Source of the DNA: a bacterium
GTDB taxonomy: Bacteria > Myxococcota_A > Bradymonadia > UBA7976 > UBA1532
Assembly: GCA_030427205.1 (NCBI GenBank)
Contig: JAUHXC010000035.1
Span: forward strand, 47,307 to 111,306
DNA length: 64,000 bases
Direction of reading: 5' to 3'
In this document: piece after piece, positions 52,946-61,769 of the stretch
Layout of the letters: the number at the start of each line of letters is the position of its first letter
Numbering within the stretch: position 1 is the stretch's first letter
Program-made: the position numbers and the translations under genes
The notes under the pieces: model-generated
Databases searched by the model: none
Seen by the model: only the letters and a program-made list of their open reading frames with translations
Told to the model about the DNA's origin: nothing

Positions 52946-54052
52946 CTACTCGGCGGTGCAGAGGTTCCAGTCGAGCCGCACGCAGACCCGGGCCCGGTTG
53001 TTGCCGTTGTCGGAGACGATGTCCTGGCAGAACGCGCTGCCGTCGTTGGTGCAGTCGTCGCCCGGCCGCCGCGGCGGGTCGAAGCGGTCGCAGGTCGGCA
53101 CGCAGATGCACTGGTCGGTGTCGTTGAAGACGATCCAGGTGCCGGTGGCGCAGTTGGTCGGCGGGAACTCGTTGCACGGGCCGAGCGGGGTATCGCCGGT
53201 GATCGGCGTCTGGCCGAGCGAGAAGTCGCCGAAGCACTCGCCCTCGCCCTCGCCCTCGCCTTCGCCTTCACCCTCGCCTTCACCCTCGCCCTCGCCCTCG
53301 CCTTCACCCTCGCCCTCGCCTTCGCCACCGGGGATGTCGCGGCAGGTGCCCTGCGGGGCCGGCTCGGGCTCGCCCTCGCCTTCACCCTCGCCTTCGCCTT
53401 CGCCCTCGCCCTCGCCTTCGCCTTCGCCTTCGCCCTCTCCCTCGCCCTCGCCTTCGCCTTCGCCTTCGCCGCCGGTGCGGGCCTGGCAGTCGGGCATGCA
53501 CGGGCCGGTGCAGCCATCGGGCTCGCCGTCGCACAGCGAGTTGCAGGCGGTGGTGCAGTCCGGGTAGCAGTCGAACGCGCAGTCGAGGAACTCATCCTCG
53601 TCCACCGAGTTGAAGAAGCACTCTTCGACGCAGGCCTCGGCGTCTTGCTTGTACGCGCGGCGGGGCACACTCATCGCGACCACCTCGGGCGCCACGTGCA
53701 CCGCGCCGATGATCTCGTGGATCTGAGCGCTCGCGGCGCGCAGGCTCGCGGTCAGCGCCGGCAGGTCGCAGTACTCGCCGTTGCTACAATCCGAGTCGGT
53801 GAAGCAGCGATCGGGGCCGTCGCCCCCCACGGGTACGCACACCGATACGCTGCCGGCCGGACTGGCCATGCAGACACCACTCGCGCACTCGCTGCCCGTG
53901 GCACACGCCTCACCCGGCCCCCTCGGGGGATCGCCACAGCTCGCGTCCGACGACACGGCGTTGGGATCGCACGGGTTGTCGAAGACGAGCTCGGGCGCTT
54001 GTACGCAGCCCGAGACGAGGAGCACGACCGCCAACCCGAACCAGACCTGCAT
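52946..54052 (-). CDS. Cys-rich lipoprotein with two (Gly-Glu)n tracts
   Basis: 368 residues from the ATG at 54052, with GGGAGGA six bases upstream. Signal FGLAVVLLVSGCVQ is a lipobox. The N-terminal part is Cys-rich with EGF-like spacing (CATGSECASGVCMAS, CFTDSDCSNGEYC), then an alpha-helical Cys segment (CVEECFFNSVDEDEFLDCAF). Two long Gly-Glu dipeptide tracts follow, separated by a short PEPAPQGTCRDIPG linker, then a final Cys-rich domain (CNEFPPTNCATG, CICVPTCDRFDPP). GE tracts are frequent in Bradymonadia-like genomes as extended negatively charged linkers. The protein is probably exposed at the cell surface. Function unknown. Confidence 0.85.
   Translation of the reverse strand: MQVWFGLAVVLLVSGCVQAPELVFDNPCDPNAVSSDASCGDPPRGPGEACATGSECASGVCMASPAGSVSVCVPVGGDGPDRCFTDSDCSNGEYCDLPALTASLRAASAQIHEIIGAVHVAPEVVAMSVPRRAYKQDAEACVEECFFNSVDEDEFLDCAFDCYPDCTTACNSLCDGEPDGCTGPCMPDCQARTGGEGEGEGEGEGEGEGEGEGEGEGEGEGEGEGEGEPEPAPQGTCRDIPGGEGEGEGEGEGEGEGEGEGEGEGEGEGEGECFGDFSLGQTPITGDTPLGPCNEFPPTNCATGTWIVFNDTDQCICVPTCDRFDPPRRPGDDCTNDGSAFCQDIVSDNGNNRARVCVRLDWNLCTAE
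53237..53473 (-). repeat. Hexanucleotide repeats coding two (Gly-Glu)n tracts
   Basis: Two runs of GGCGAG/GGCGAA-type hexamers (seen on the plus strand as CTCGCC/TTCGCC) at about 53237-53328 and 53372-53473. Synonymous Glu codons alternate irregularly, so selection probably keeps the protein pattern. Copy number is likely to vary between strains. Confidence 0.85.
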
Positions 54053-54271
54053 GAAGTTCCTCCCAACGGCGCAGGGTCGGCGCGGAGCTGCCCTCCGACC
54101 CGGAGCGGCCAGCATAGCCCATCGCGGCGGGCCGGGCCGCCCGATCTCGGTTCGTCCTCTTTCATAGGCCCCGACCCCCGTTCGGAGATGCTCTGCGTGT
54201 CGGGAACGCACCTGACGCCAACTCGAACCGCGAGGGCAAGGCGCCTCTCCATGACCCACGAGGATGACCCC

Positions 54272-54757
54272 ATGACCACCACCCGCCTCTCGATGATCTT
54301 CGCCGCCTGACCACCGTCATGCTGCTGCTGTTCGCCGCGCAGGCCGACTGCATGAACTACTGGAACTCCTGCATCGAGAAGCGCTGCGGCCCCAGTGCGA
54401 GCTACGGGGCCAACCCGAAGCAGACCCGCTGCGGGGCCGGCGGTCCCTGCTGCGGGGAGTACCAGGCGTGCTTGGCCCGCCCGACCGGCGCCGTTGCCCG
54501 CGGATCAGATCGCGGCGCTCCTACAGAACGCCGCCACCTGCGAGGCCGGCACGGCGAGGCTAGCCGACAAGAAGATTCATTGTACGACTTCCGCAAGAGC
54601 CGCGACCAAAGCTGGCTTCAAGGCGGCCCACGACGGCCACGTCAAGAACGCGAAGAAGGCCTGCGCCGATGCTCGGGTCGACGCTGTGCCCGAGGTCCTC
54701 CAGATCGACGCCGCGTCCGACGCCGAGCCGCCGCCCGTCCAGCCGATCCGGCTGTGA
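54272..54757 (+). pseudogene. Frameshifted small exported Cys-rich protein gene
   Basis: ATG 54272 has GAGGA upstream and encodes MTTTRLSMIFAA, then a TGA at 54308. Adding one C there would continue into LTTVMLLLFAAQADCMNYW, a complete signal peptide. The reading then runs in the other frame through CGAGGPCCGEYQACLARP. Near 54480-54500 it returns to the first frame with ADQIAALLQNAATCEAGTAR and ends at 54757. Two compensating single-base changes would thus restore one protein of about 160 residues. It is either a pseudogene or affected by sequencing indels. Confidence 0.55.
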
Positions 54758-55247
54758 GCGGGCGCGCTGCAACGCAATCAGCGTCTGCTTCGCGATGCAG
54801 GGGGTTGGGCAGACGGTCGACGCGCCGCGGTAGCGCGGCCATCGCGCGCGCCCGCGGGCCGACCGGCCCCAGTCGCGCCTGCCCCGACAGCCCGCCGGGA
54901 ATCGGCCGCCCTGGTGGGCGTGTGCCCCATGGGTCCGCCGAATCGGGGCCGCCCCGATCGTGATGCACCCTCGGAAGCACCGACCGGGGCCACAAACAAC
55001 GAGCGCACCCCGCGCGCCAGCCACCTCGGCTGCGACTACCAGGGGGGTCGGCGTGGGCTGGTATGTACGACCACTACCACGGCGACCTGCCCTGCAACTG
55101 GATCGACGTGACCGACGTCGACACTGCCGGCGAGCCAGCCGTCGTGATCACCCGTCGGCCACTGCTGGGTTCGCTCGGTGTCGGGATCGCCTCGCGCCGC
55201 GTCGCATCGGTGCATCCAGCGCTCACCGAGAGCCGCTCATGGCTAGG
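54758..55247. other. Region with a decayed lysyl-oxidase-like fragment
   Basis: 490 bases without an intact gene. The only recognisable content is the fragment described at 55031-55149. The remainder is high-GC sequence with open frames of unnatural composition. Confidence 0.45.
55031..55149 (+). pseudogene. Remnant of a lysyl oxidase-like domain
   Basis: Three overlapping frames give CDYQG, then GVGVGWY, then YDHYHGDLPCNWIDVTDVD. Joined, they match the conserved end of lysyl oxidase domains (QGISxGWxDxYxxxLxCQWIDVT). No upstream catalytic His-rich part is found, so it is a short frameshifted fragment. Bacterial lysyl oxidase homologues occur in Myxococcota-type genomes. Confidence 0.5.
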
Positions 55248-55433
55248 CTAGATTCGGCCCGTTCGAGGTTCGAGGTGCGCTCTACGAGGCACCGAGCACG
55301 CCTCGATGGTCGTTGGCGTGTTCAACAGCCCCCGTCGCTCGGGGGTGGCCAGCTCGGCGGCGATGGCGGCCGCCGCGATGCGTTCGAGGTCGTCTGCGGT
55401 GATCTGTGTCGGCACGATGGCTCCCGATGGCAC
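55248..55433 (-). CDS. Doubtful small ORF downstream of the GTPase/TIR operon
   Basis: 61 codons on the same strand as the operon, beginning 76 bases after it ends. The segment ITADDLERIAAAAIAAELAT, followed by PERRGLLN, resembles the start of small helical adaptor (effector-associated) modules found at the N-terminus of conflict-system effectors; the rest looks random. It may be a truncated effector partner or chance. No good ribosome-binding site was found. Confidence 0.25.
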   Translation of the reverse strand: MPSGAIVPTQITADDLERIAAAAIAAELATPERRGLLNTPTTIEACSVPRRAHLEPRTGRI

Positions 55434-55509
55434 GCCGCAGGTTAGCCGAGGCCGTCGCAGGCGTCACGGGTGGACTGGTCGGCTCCAGCTCGGGCAGCCT
55501 CGCGATGGC

Positions 55510-57903
55510 TCACGCCTGGACCTTCAACGCCCGCTTCAGTTCCTTGAGCTCGGCGTTGTGGGGGAAGTCATCGAGCAGGCCCGCGACCAGCGCAACCAGA
55601 CCGCCTCCGATCGCGCCGTTGACGGCCAGCCTGGCGGCCTCCTCCCAGCGCATCGCAGGCGTCTTCGACGTCGGGAGGTGCTCCTGCTGCCCGCCGATCC
55701 GGTGCCAGAGCGCGGCGAGTTGATCACCGCCGGGCATCAGCCGGGCGCCGATCTGCGCGACCTGCTGCGCGAGCGACTTCGACAGCGCGGCCTGGCTCTC
55801 GGGCGAGCGGTGGTGCAAGGCGTCCAGGCTTGCCCGGCGCCACCCTTTGAAGAGCGTTCGACAGGTCAAGAGCGCAGGCCGAGTCGCGCGGTCCCAGGAC
55901 CAGCCGAAGTAGAGATCCTTCGCTGCGGCGCGCCAACGACGCTTCAGAAGGGCCTGCCCGACCTGCTCGACGACCGGCGCCCATGCATCATTGCGGCCGG
56001 ACTTCAGCCACCGAGTCGCCGTCGCCTCGTCGAGGGGGATATCCCAGGACAGCAGCGTCGCCACCAGATACGGCTGCGCGGGCTGACTCCAGCTCTCGAG
56101 CTCGAGGGCGCGTACACGCTGCACGACAGCTCGGGCCAGCGGCGCCTCGGGCTGCGGGTGCATCGACGCCTTGCAGCGTTCGACCAGCTCTGCCGCAGCG
56201 GTACCGAGCAAGACGCGTCGGCTCTCGGCGTCCAGCCCAGGCCACAACGCGGCACGGCGGGGATGATCGAGCGCGATCTCTCCGAGGCGGTCGAGGGTCG
56301 CGGTCAACTCGCTGGGCATGTCGCCGCCGACGACAGCGTCGAGCAGCGCCGGGCCGGCCTGTTCGGCGTCCACGCCGGGTGGCCAGGGCGTGCCGCCGGC
56401 CCGAATATGCGCCGCCCATAGCCCTCGCCACGCCGATGAAGCCGCTCGCAGAGTCGAGAGGAGCGCGGGCTCGCGCGCCGTGCGTCTGGCCACCGCATCA
56501 ACCAGCGTCGGCGCGTCGAGCGCAGCGTGCACCGCGTCGGGCCCCGGCACGGCGTCGACAACCCGGTCGACATGAGCGCCGAGGGTCATCTGCGCCATCA
56601 GGGCGGCGCGTGGAGTCAGGACCCGCAGAGCGACCTCGGCGTGCAGTCGGCTCCAGCGCCGCCGGACGAGCGGTGGCAGGAGCGCAGGCCTCGCGAGTTC
56701 ATCGGTCAGCGCGTCGACCAGCCGAGCTTCGATCGAGGCCTCTGCGCCCAAGGCGGCGTCGACTCGGCGCGCTCCCTGCCCCAACCACCGCAGGATCGCG
56801 GCCGACCATTGCGGATCGGGCCGGGTCAGGCCCGGCTGCACCGCCCCCCACATGCTCTGGCGCCACCACGGGAGAGCCGCCTGCCCGTCGGCTTCGCCCA
56901 GCAGTCGATCGATGGTAGGTGCGTCGAGGGCCGGGCACAGACGCTCGACCCGGTCTTCGAAGGCCGATACCAGGGCCTCCGAACTCGGCAGAGCGTCGAG
57001 CCCGACGTTACGCAGCCGCAGCAAGCTCTCTGCTGAGGCGTCGGCCATTGCTTCGGCCAGAGTCTTCACTGCGGTCGCCTTGGCATCCGCCAGCACATCG
57101 GCCCGGCTTGCGGCGGACGACAGCGTACGCACCGCTGCGAGGGCGCGGTCGAAGCCGGGTCGCTCGGTCAGCGCGTCCAGACGATCGGCGGCGCGGGCCG
57201 CCCGCCTCAGGTCGGCGGGGTCGTTGCCGAGCCTCAACCCATCGGCCAGCAGGCGGTCGAGGGTCTCGTCCGGGGCGCCCATGAGCCAGCGCGCAGCCCG
57301 AGGGACCGCGCTGGGGTCGGCGGCCTCGACACGCCGACCGATCGGCCACCGCGGCATGAGAGAGGACGGTGTGGCCAGGACCCGGATGTGCTCGGCGGCC
57401 AACCCCTGCGCCGGGCCCAGCATGACCCGCGCCGAGAAGCGGCTGCGCGCTTCTGGCCAGAGGCGAGGCCACAACCCCGCCAGCAGGCGCGGCCAGCGGT
57501 CGAGGTCGGCGACCACCGGTGGCTCGCCGTCTTCGAGGAGCCGATGCGCGAGGCCAGCCAACCACGGATCTTCGACGTCGCCCAGCGCCTCGCCAGCCAG
57601 CGCTTCGAGGGCTGGCCTCAAGTCATCGACTCGACTGATCCGGGCCCGGGGCCAAACAGCGACCGCACTGCGGACCATGCCCGCTCGGGTCGCCTCGCGA
57701 TCGGGCATCGTCCACCAGAGACACCACCACGCGTCGACCGGGCCGCAGCCCACCGACGGCCACCAGCGCTCGGTCGGCCCCAGCCGCCCTTGTGGCTTGT
57801 CGGTCAGGGCCAGCAGCCGCTGTGGCAGCTCGCCGGGTCCGTCCCACTCGAGCACATCGTGCCGGTTGTCCAGCGCCCCACACATCGCCCGGAAAGGGCT
57901 CAC
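55510..57903 (-). CDS. GAP1-like (GTPase-associated protein 1) large conflict-system protein
   Basis: 797 residues from a GTG at 57903, overlapping the upstream GTPase stop (GTGA at 57900-57903). The N-terminal 130 residues (LALTDKPQGRLGPTERWWPS, WWCLWWTMPDREATRAGMVR) fit the GAP1 N-terminal domain, where a substrate-like or peptide-like pocket is proposed. The rest is a long run of helices with many Trp/Arg-rich segments (PEARSRFSARVMLGPA, DLYFGWSWDRATRPALLTC). It ends with a helical segment (NGAIGGGLVALVAGLLDDF). Proteins of this type always accompany paired GTPases in NTP-dependent conflict systems. Their biochemical role is unknown; they may sense the invader or act as the GTPases' regulator. 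Last gene of a five-gene operon. Confidence 0.75.
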   Translation of the reverse strand: MSPFRAMCGALDNRHDVLEWDGPGELPQRLLALTDKPQGRLGPTERWWPSVGCGPVDAWWCLWWTMPDREATRAGMVRSAVAVWPRARISRVDDLRPALEALAGEALGDVEDPWLAGLAHRLLEDGEPPVVADLDRWPRLLAGLWPRLWPEARSRFSARVMLGPAQGLAAEHIRVLATPSSLMPRWPIGRRVEAADPSAVPRAARWLMGAPDETLDRLLADGLRLGNDPADLRRAARAADRLDALTERPGFDRALAAVRTLSSAASRADVLADAKATAVKTLAEAMADASAESLLRLRNVGLDALPSSEALVSAFEDRVERLCPALDAPTIDRLLGEADGQAALPWWRQSMWGAVQPGLTRPDPQWSAAILRWLGQGARRVDAALGAEASIEARLVDALTDELARPALLPPLVRRRWSRLHAEVALRVLTPRAALMAQMTLGAHVDRVVDAVPGPDAVHAALDAPTLVDAVARRTAREPALLSTLRAASSAWRGLWAAHIRAGGTPWPPGVDAEQAGPALLDAVVGGDMPSELTATLDRLGEIALDHPRRAALWPGLDAESRRVLLGTAAAELVERCKASMHPQPEAPLARAVVQRVRALELESWSQPAQPYLVATLLSWDIPLDEATATRWLKSGRNDAWAPVVEQVGQALLKRRWRAAAKDLYFGWSWDRATRPALLTCRTLFKGWRRASLDALHHRSPESQAALSKSLAQQVAQIGARLMPGGDQLAALWHRIGGQQEHLPTSKTPAMRWEEAARLAVNGAIGGGLVALVAGLLDDFPHNAELKELKRALKVQA

Positions 57904-58778
57904 GCGCGCTCCAAGAGCCACGCCAATGGCAGGGTCAGGTCGCGCGCCGTGTCGCCGCCTTCGGGCCGAATGACGTACCCCTGTGTCTCGGGGCCGTGCT
58001 CGATGTAGTCGGCGTCCTCGCCGTCGGCGCTCAACGGCCGGCCCAGGGCAGAGAGACCCCAGACCGACCACCGGTCACGGGACCAGGTGCTGTCGACGAA
58101 CTTCGCGAGCAGAGGCAATCGTCGAGCGAGCACCTCGACCGGCGGGGCGCCGCCCGCCTCGAGTTCGTCGTGGCACGACAGCACCACGGCCAGCGGGAGA
58201 TCGCTCAAGCGGCGTGCCGTGCCACGGCCCGAGACGTGAAGCAGGAGTTGGAAGAACTCGACCCACCACGCGTTGGCATCCCAGCGCGTCTGTCGCTCGG
58301 TGTTCACCGCGGGTCGACCGTCGTCGGCGCGCCGCGCGTCGAGGTCGGCCAGCGCGTCGGGCCAGCTCATCTGCTTCGAGAGGCGGATCAGCACCAGCCA
58401 CCCCCGAGACCGCGTGAGTCGGCCGCGCCAGTCATCAGGCACCTCACGGGCTTTCATCATCGCGTGGACTTGCTCGCCCCCGTAGTCGGGCCATCGCAGG
58501 TCGAGCGCTCGCCCGCTGAGGTCACGCAGGGGCAAGCGCAGCTCGCCCCAACTCCCGGTCGGCGTATGGGGGGCGGTCCGACCCTCGGCCAGCGCGTCGA
58601 GGACGTCTTCGAGCAGGCTCAGATCCGGCGGGGGCCCGTCCTCGGCGCGCAGACTCAACGCCGGGGAACAATCCCCATCGGGTACCGCAGTGACCCGACC
58701 ATACAGCTGCCCGGCGTAGTGGGTCTTGCCGCTGTCAGGGCCGCCGAGCACCGCCAGCTCGATCGCCGCCGAGCTCAA
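57900..58778 (-). CDS. P-loop GTPase of the conflict-system pair (DO-GTPase1-like)
   Basis: 292 residues from a TTG at 58778, overlapping the upstream stop (TTGA). The P-loop is GGPDSGKT at 12-19. The G3/Walker B-like motif is WPDYGGEQV (about 96-104), with Gly-Gly-Glu in place of the classical DxxGQ. A G4-like motif is VVLSCHDELE. Long helical inserts lie between these. The combination with the next GTPase and a GAP1-like protein is characteristic of the paired GTPases in TIR/EAD conflict systems. It should be a cytoplasmic switch that controls the effector. Confidence 0.8.
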   Translation of the reverse strand: MSSAAIELAVLGGPDSGKTHYAGQLYGRVTAVPDGDCSPALSLRAEDGPPPDLSLLEDVLDALAEGRTAPHTPTGSWGELRLPLRDLSGRALDLRWPDYGGEQVHAMMKAREVPDDWRGRLTRSRGWLVLIRLSKQMSWPDALADLDARRADDGRPAVNTERQTRWDANAWWVEFFQLLLHVSGRGTARRLSDLPLAVVLSCHDELEAGGAPPVEVLARRLPLLAKFVDSTWSRDRWSVWGLSALGRPLSADGEDADYIEHGPETQGYVIRPEGGDTARDLTLPLAWLLERA

Positions 58779-59731
58779 GGGTGCCCCCGAAACGCCCCGA
58801 ACGGGCTCGCGTCAGCGATCGGCGCGACGAGGGGCGCCGTCGAGGGGGGCCCCTGGCAGGCAGCGATCGCGTGGCCCACGGCCGTGGCCAGCGTGCCGGG
58901 CTGAGAGATCTGGCTCTGGACGGTGCCGGCGTGCGGGATTCGGGCTCGTAGCCGGCGCAGAATGCCCCGTCGATAGGCCGGGGAGACCGAGTGCTCGGCC
59001 TTCGCCCAGACCAGGGTCACCGGTCGACCGCCGACAGCGGGCCCGAGGCGGTCGATGATTTCGAAGAGCTGGCGCTTCGTCCGACCCTTTCCGGCGCCCG
59101 CCAGGCGCACGCAGTCGGCGACCAGCAGGAGCGCGTCGGCCCGCTCGACGATCCATCGCGCGCCCGCCGCCTCGTCGCCCTCGGCGCGGCGAGACCACTC
59201 GGTGAACCACTCGCCCGGCGCGTCGGTGAGCAGCACGTCGGTCACCCGGCCGTCGCCGCCCCGCAGGGCGAGATGCAGCAACCCCTTGCCCCGCGCGGTG
59301 CTCCGCGACGTCCGCGGTGGAAAGGTCGGCCGGCGGTCGCTGCCGTCGAGCCGGGTCCAGGCCGCCAGTGACTCCCACGCACCCAGCGTCCGCGAGCCGG
59401 CGAAGTGCGCCGCCGCCAGCGCATTGCCTTTCAGCATGGAGAGGTAGGCGCCCGTCAGGAGGGTGGTCTTGCCCGCGTCGTGGGCACCGACGACGCCGAT
59501 GAGGGCCGTGCGACCGCGCGGGGTCAGGAGGAGCATGTCGGCGATGCCGAGGGCAGCGCCAGACCAGGGAACGCGTGCTCCGCCCGGTACCTCGTCGAGT
59601 GTGGACCGTTCGTCCGCCTCGGCGTCGGGCTCCGCGCGGGTCCAGAGCGGACAGTCGGTCAGGACTGTTTCGCCGCGCGCGCAGCCGTCGCCCTCATGGG
59701 CGAAGCAATCGGGATCGCTGCACCGGCTCAT
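58775..59731 (-). CDS. P-loop GTPase with N-terminal zinc ribbon (DO-GTPase2-like)
   Basis: 318 residues from the ATG at 59731 (ATGA overlap with the upstream stop). The N-terminus has four Cys (residues 4, 9, 17, 27) forming a likely zinc ribbon. The P-loop is GAHDAGKTT at 82-90 in the strand IGVVGAHDAGKTTLLTGAYL. DAPGEWF at about 170-176 is the G3 motif and VTLVWAKAEH a G4-like motif. It is distinct from the neighbour GTPase, so the two are likely a heteromeric pair. A longer upstream in-frame extension overlaps the previous gene and looks non-coding. Confidence 0.82.
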   Translation of the reverse strand: MSRCSDPDCFAHEGDGCARGETVLTDCPLWTRAEPDAEADERSTLDEVPGGARVPWSGAALGIADMLLLTPRGRTALIGVVGAHDAGKTTLLTGAYLSMLKGNALAAAHFAGSRTLGAWESLAAWTRLDGSDRRPTFPPRTSRSTARGKGLLHLALRGGDGRVTDVLLTDAPGEWFTEWSRRAEGDEAAGARWIVERADALLLVADCVRLAGAGKGRTKRQLFEIIDRLGPAVGGRPVTLVWAKAEHSVSPAYRRGILRRLRARIPHAGTVQSQISQPGTLATAVGHAIAACQGPPSTAPLVAPIADASPFGAFRGHP

Positions 59732-61005
59732 GACAGCGCCTCGGCCAGTCGCTGCGCCTGAGCCTGCCGGAAGACCGCGTGTGCCAGATCGGGCAAGGTG
59801 AGGGCCGCATCCTCGGGCAGCCCGCTCCGGGCGTAGCCGTCCTCGCCGCGCAGGGCGAGAATCACGAGGTCTCTCACCGAGAGCCGGCCCTCCGAAGACA
59901 CTGTCAGGGGGGATATCCACTCAGCAGGCAGCACTTGCCGCTCGGTGCGCAAGGCGTCCAGCACGTTGCCGATCGACCGGCTCTCATCGGTGTCAGTACG
60001 CAGCCCCGCGACCTTCTCGGCGAGGAGGTAGCCCACGCTCGCGGGTGCTGGCGTATCGACCATGGCGGCGAGATCCAGGGCCATGGCGACAGCGGCCGTC
60101 TCTGGCGGAAGCGCGTGATAGCTGCGTTTCAGTGCCGGAGAGTAGAGCGTCTCGGCCCACCACAACGCGTTCAGCCGGGTATCCCCGACCCGGATGCGCT
60201 GGTCCATGCTCTTCAGGCTGTCCCGCAGCCACTGCCGCTGGGTGTCGAGGGTCTTCTTGAGACCGTCGATGACCGGCGCCAGGGCTGTCTCGAGTGCGGC
60301 CGCCGATGAGGACTCGCCGAGTTCAGCAAGGGCGCGGTCCACCGACTTGGCGATGGCTTGGGCCATTTGCTCGGCGTAGGCGTCGGCGTTCCCACGACGC
60401 TGATGCCCATCGATGTAGGGCACCTGGGCGGTCGCCGCTTCGATGTCCTTCTTGAGCGCTGCGCGTTTGACGGTGGTCGAAGCCGATGACCTCTTGCCCT
60501 TGGGGATGCCGAGCCGGAGCGCCGGAAGTTGCCCCAACTCCAGCCCTGCGCTGCCCGACATCGCTTCTGTTTCGCAGACGGTTCCCAGCGCCATCAACGC
60601 GTCTCGGATCGGCACGACCTCGCGCGGACCGAGCCCCATGAGGCGCAGTCGATCCACCGCGCTCAACCAGACGATCGCCCCGAGGCGCGGACGCTTGGTA
60701 CCGATGTCGTGGCAGGCATCCAGCAGCAACGCGCGCAGCGTATTCACGGGCGGATCGGGGTAGACCGTGGCCATGGTCGGCCACTGCTGCACCAGCGCTG
60801 CCTTGGCCGCAGCCATCATCGGGTCGCTCGCAGGCGCGTTCGGGTCGAGGCCAGCCAGGGTCGCGCCGATCAGCGCGCTCGGTGTCTCGGCGAGACGCGT
60901 GGACAGCGCGTCGCTGGCGGCCATCATCTTCGCGAAGCGGTCATCGTTGCCATCGAGCTTCTCGATGAGGCCGGCTTCGAGCAGGTGGACGAGCAGTCGG
61001 GGCAT
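59728..61005 (-). CDS. GASH-like (GTPase-associated system helical) protein
   Basis: 425 residues from the ATG at 61005, with GGAG six bases upstream. It is almost wholly helical. The N-terminal 60 residues (LVHLLEAGLIEKLDGNDDRF) are followed by AIVWLSAVDRLRLMGLGPRE, a charged coiled-coil stretch (ESSSAAALETALAPVIDGLK), a block ALWWAETLYSPALKRSYHAL and a C-terminal SVRDLVILALRGE. The Leu-Trp-Trp-Ala-Glu-xxx-Tyr-Ser block and the context match helical proteins (GASH) known only beside paired GTPases in conflict systems. It probably scaffolds GTPase and effector. Overlap with the next gene is four bases. Confidence 0.72.
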   Translation of the reverse strand: MPRLLVHLLEAGLIEKLDGNDDRFAKMMAASDALSTRLAETPSALIGATLAGLDPNAPASDPMMAAAKAALVQQWPTMATVYPDPPVNTLRALLLDACHDIGTKRPRLGAIVWLSAVDRLRLMGLGPREVVPIRDALMALGTVCETEAMSGSAGLELGQLPALRLGIPKGKRSSASTTVKRAALKKDIEAATAQVPYIDGHQRRGNADAYAEQMAQAIAKSVDRALAELGESSSAAALETALAPVIDGLKKTLDTQRQWLRDSLKSMDQRIRVGDTRLNALWWAETLYSPALKRSYHALPPETAAVAMALDLAAMVDTPAPASVGYLLAEKVAGLRTDTDESRSIGNVLDALRTERQVLPAEWISPLTVSSEGRLSVRDLVILALRGEDGYARSGLPEDAALTLPDLAHAVFRQAQAQRLAEALS

Positions 61006-61022
61006 CGGCGTCTCCGTACGGG

Positions 61023-61769
61023 TCAGTTCTCGCGGCTCAGCGCGTCCAGATAGCGAAGAAAGGTGGGGTTCTCGGGCAGCTCGGCCAACGTCGCTTGCAA
61101 CAATGCCTCCGGGCGGGCGGCAGCCCCGCCGCGGCTACGAAGCCACAGCGCCTGCCAAAGATCGACGGGTCGCGACAGGTTCTGCACCGAGCGGCCCTTG
61201 CCTCCGGCGCGAGTCCACAGCGCGCGGGCGGCGGAGACGTCGGGGAAATGGTCGGCCAGCGCCTCGATCAGGTCGCGGGCTCGGTCGAGGTCGATCTGGT
61301 CTGGCTCTGCCTTCGCCGGTGGTGCGGGCAGGCCGTCGCAGACCGCCTTGAGCCGGCGTGCTACGCCACGCCACCCGTCAGACCCGAGAGGAAGCGCAAC
61401 GGTGCGCCCCAGGCCGAGCGGTACCGCGTCCTCCAGATCTGATTCGGTGAGGATCGGGACGATACGGACATCACCGTGCCGTCGGCGCCGGTCAATCGCT
61501 CGTACGACTTCCTCTGGGCCGTACCAGGAACGGGAGTCGCCAGCGGCTGTTGGCCATTTTGGGAGCTTCCATCGGCCGGTCACGATCACGGTCACCACAT
61601 CAGCGCGTTCGAGCGCGCTGCGGATCTCGTCGTCCCATTGGTCGCCCGGCGTGAGATCGGCGTCGATGAAGACGGTCAGTTCCTCAGACCGACATGCAGC
61701 CGCGAGAGCTGTCGCCAACTGCCGGTCCGGGCCCGCGTAGCAGATGAAGATGTCGAGGGCGGCGAACAT
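61023..61769 (-). CDS. TIR-domain effector with EAD1-type adaptor domain
   Basis: 248 residues; first gene of the operon. Residues 1-145 form a TIR domain: LDIFICYAGPDRQLATALAA (strand A/helix A), LTVFIDADLTPGDQWDDEI (BB-loop region) and SRSWYGPEE, where Glu86 is at the position of the catalytic Glu of NAD+-cleaving TIRs. A second domain at about 160-237 has the EAD1 pattern (DLIEALADHFPDVSAARALW, ALLQATLAELPENPTFLRYL), an adaptor that pairs with other EADs. The likely role is NAD+ depletion or signal production once the GTPase module is triggered. No ribosome-binding site is obvious. The gap to the next gene is 17 bases. Confidence 0.85.
   Translation of the reverse strand: MFAALDIFICYAGPDRQLATALAAACRSEELTVFIDADLTPGDQWDDEIRSALERADVVTVIVTGRWKLPKWPTAAGDSRSWYGPEEVVRAIDRRRRHGDVRIVPILTESDLEDAVPLGLGRTVALPLGSDGWRGVARRLKAVCDGLPAPPAKAEPDQIDLDRARDLIEALADHFPDVSAARALWTRAGGKGRSVQNLSRPVDLWQALWLRSRGGAAARPEALLQATLAELPENPTFLRYLDALSREN

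Noticed and set aside
52670..54310. Ala/Leu/Phe-rich 'membrane protein' on the plus strand opposite the GE tracts
   Set aside because: It is an artefact of reading the hexamer repeats antisense. The minus strand has the lipobox, ribosome-binding site and Cys-rich domains.
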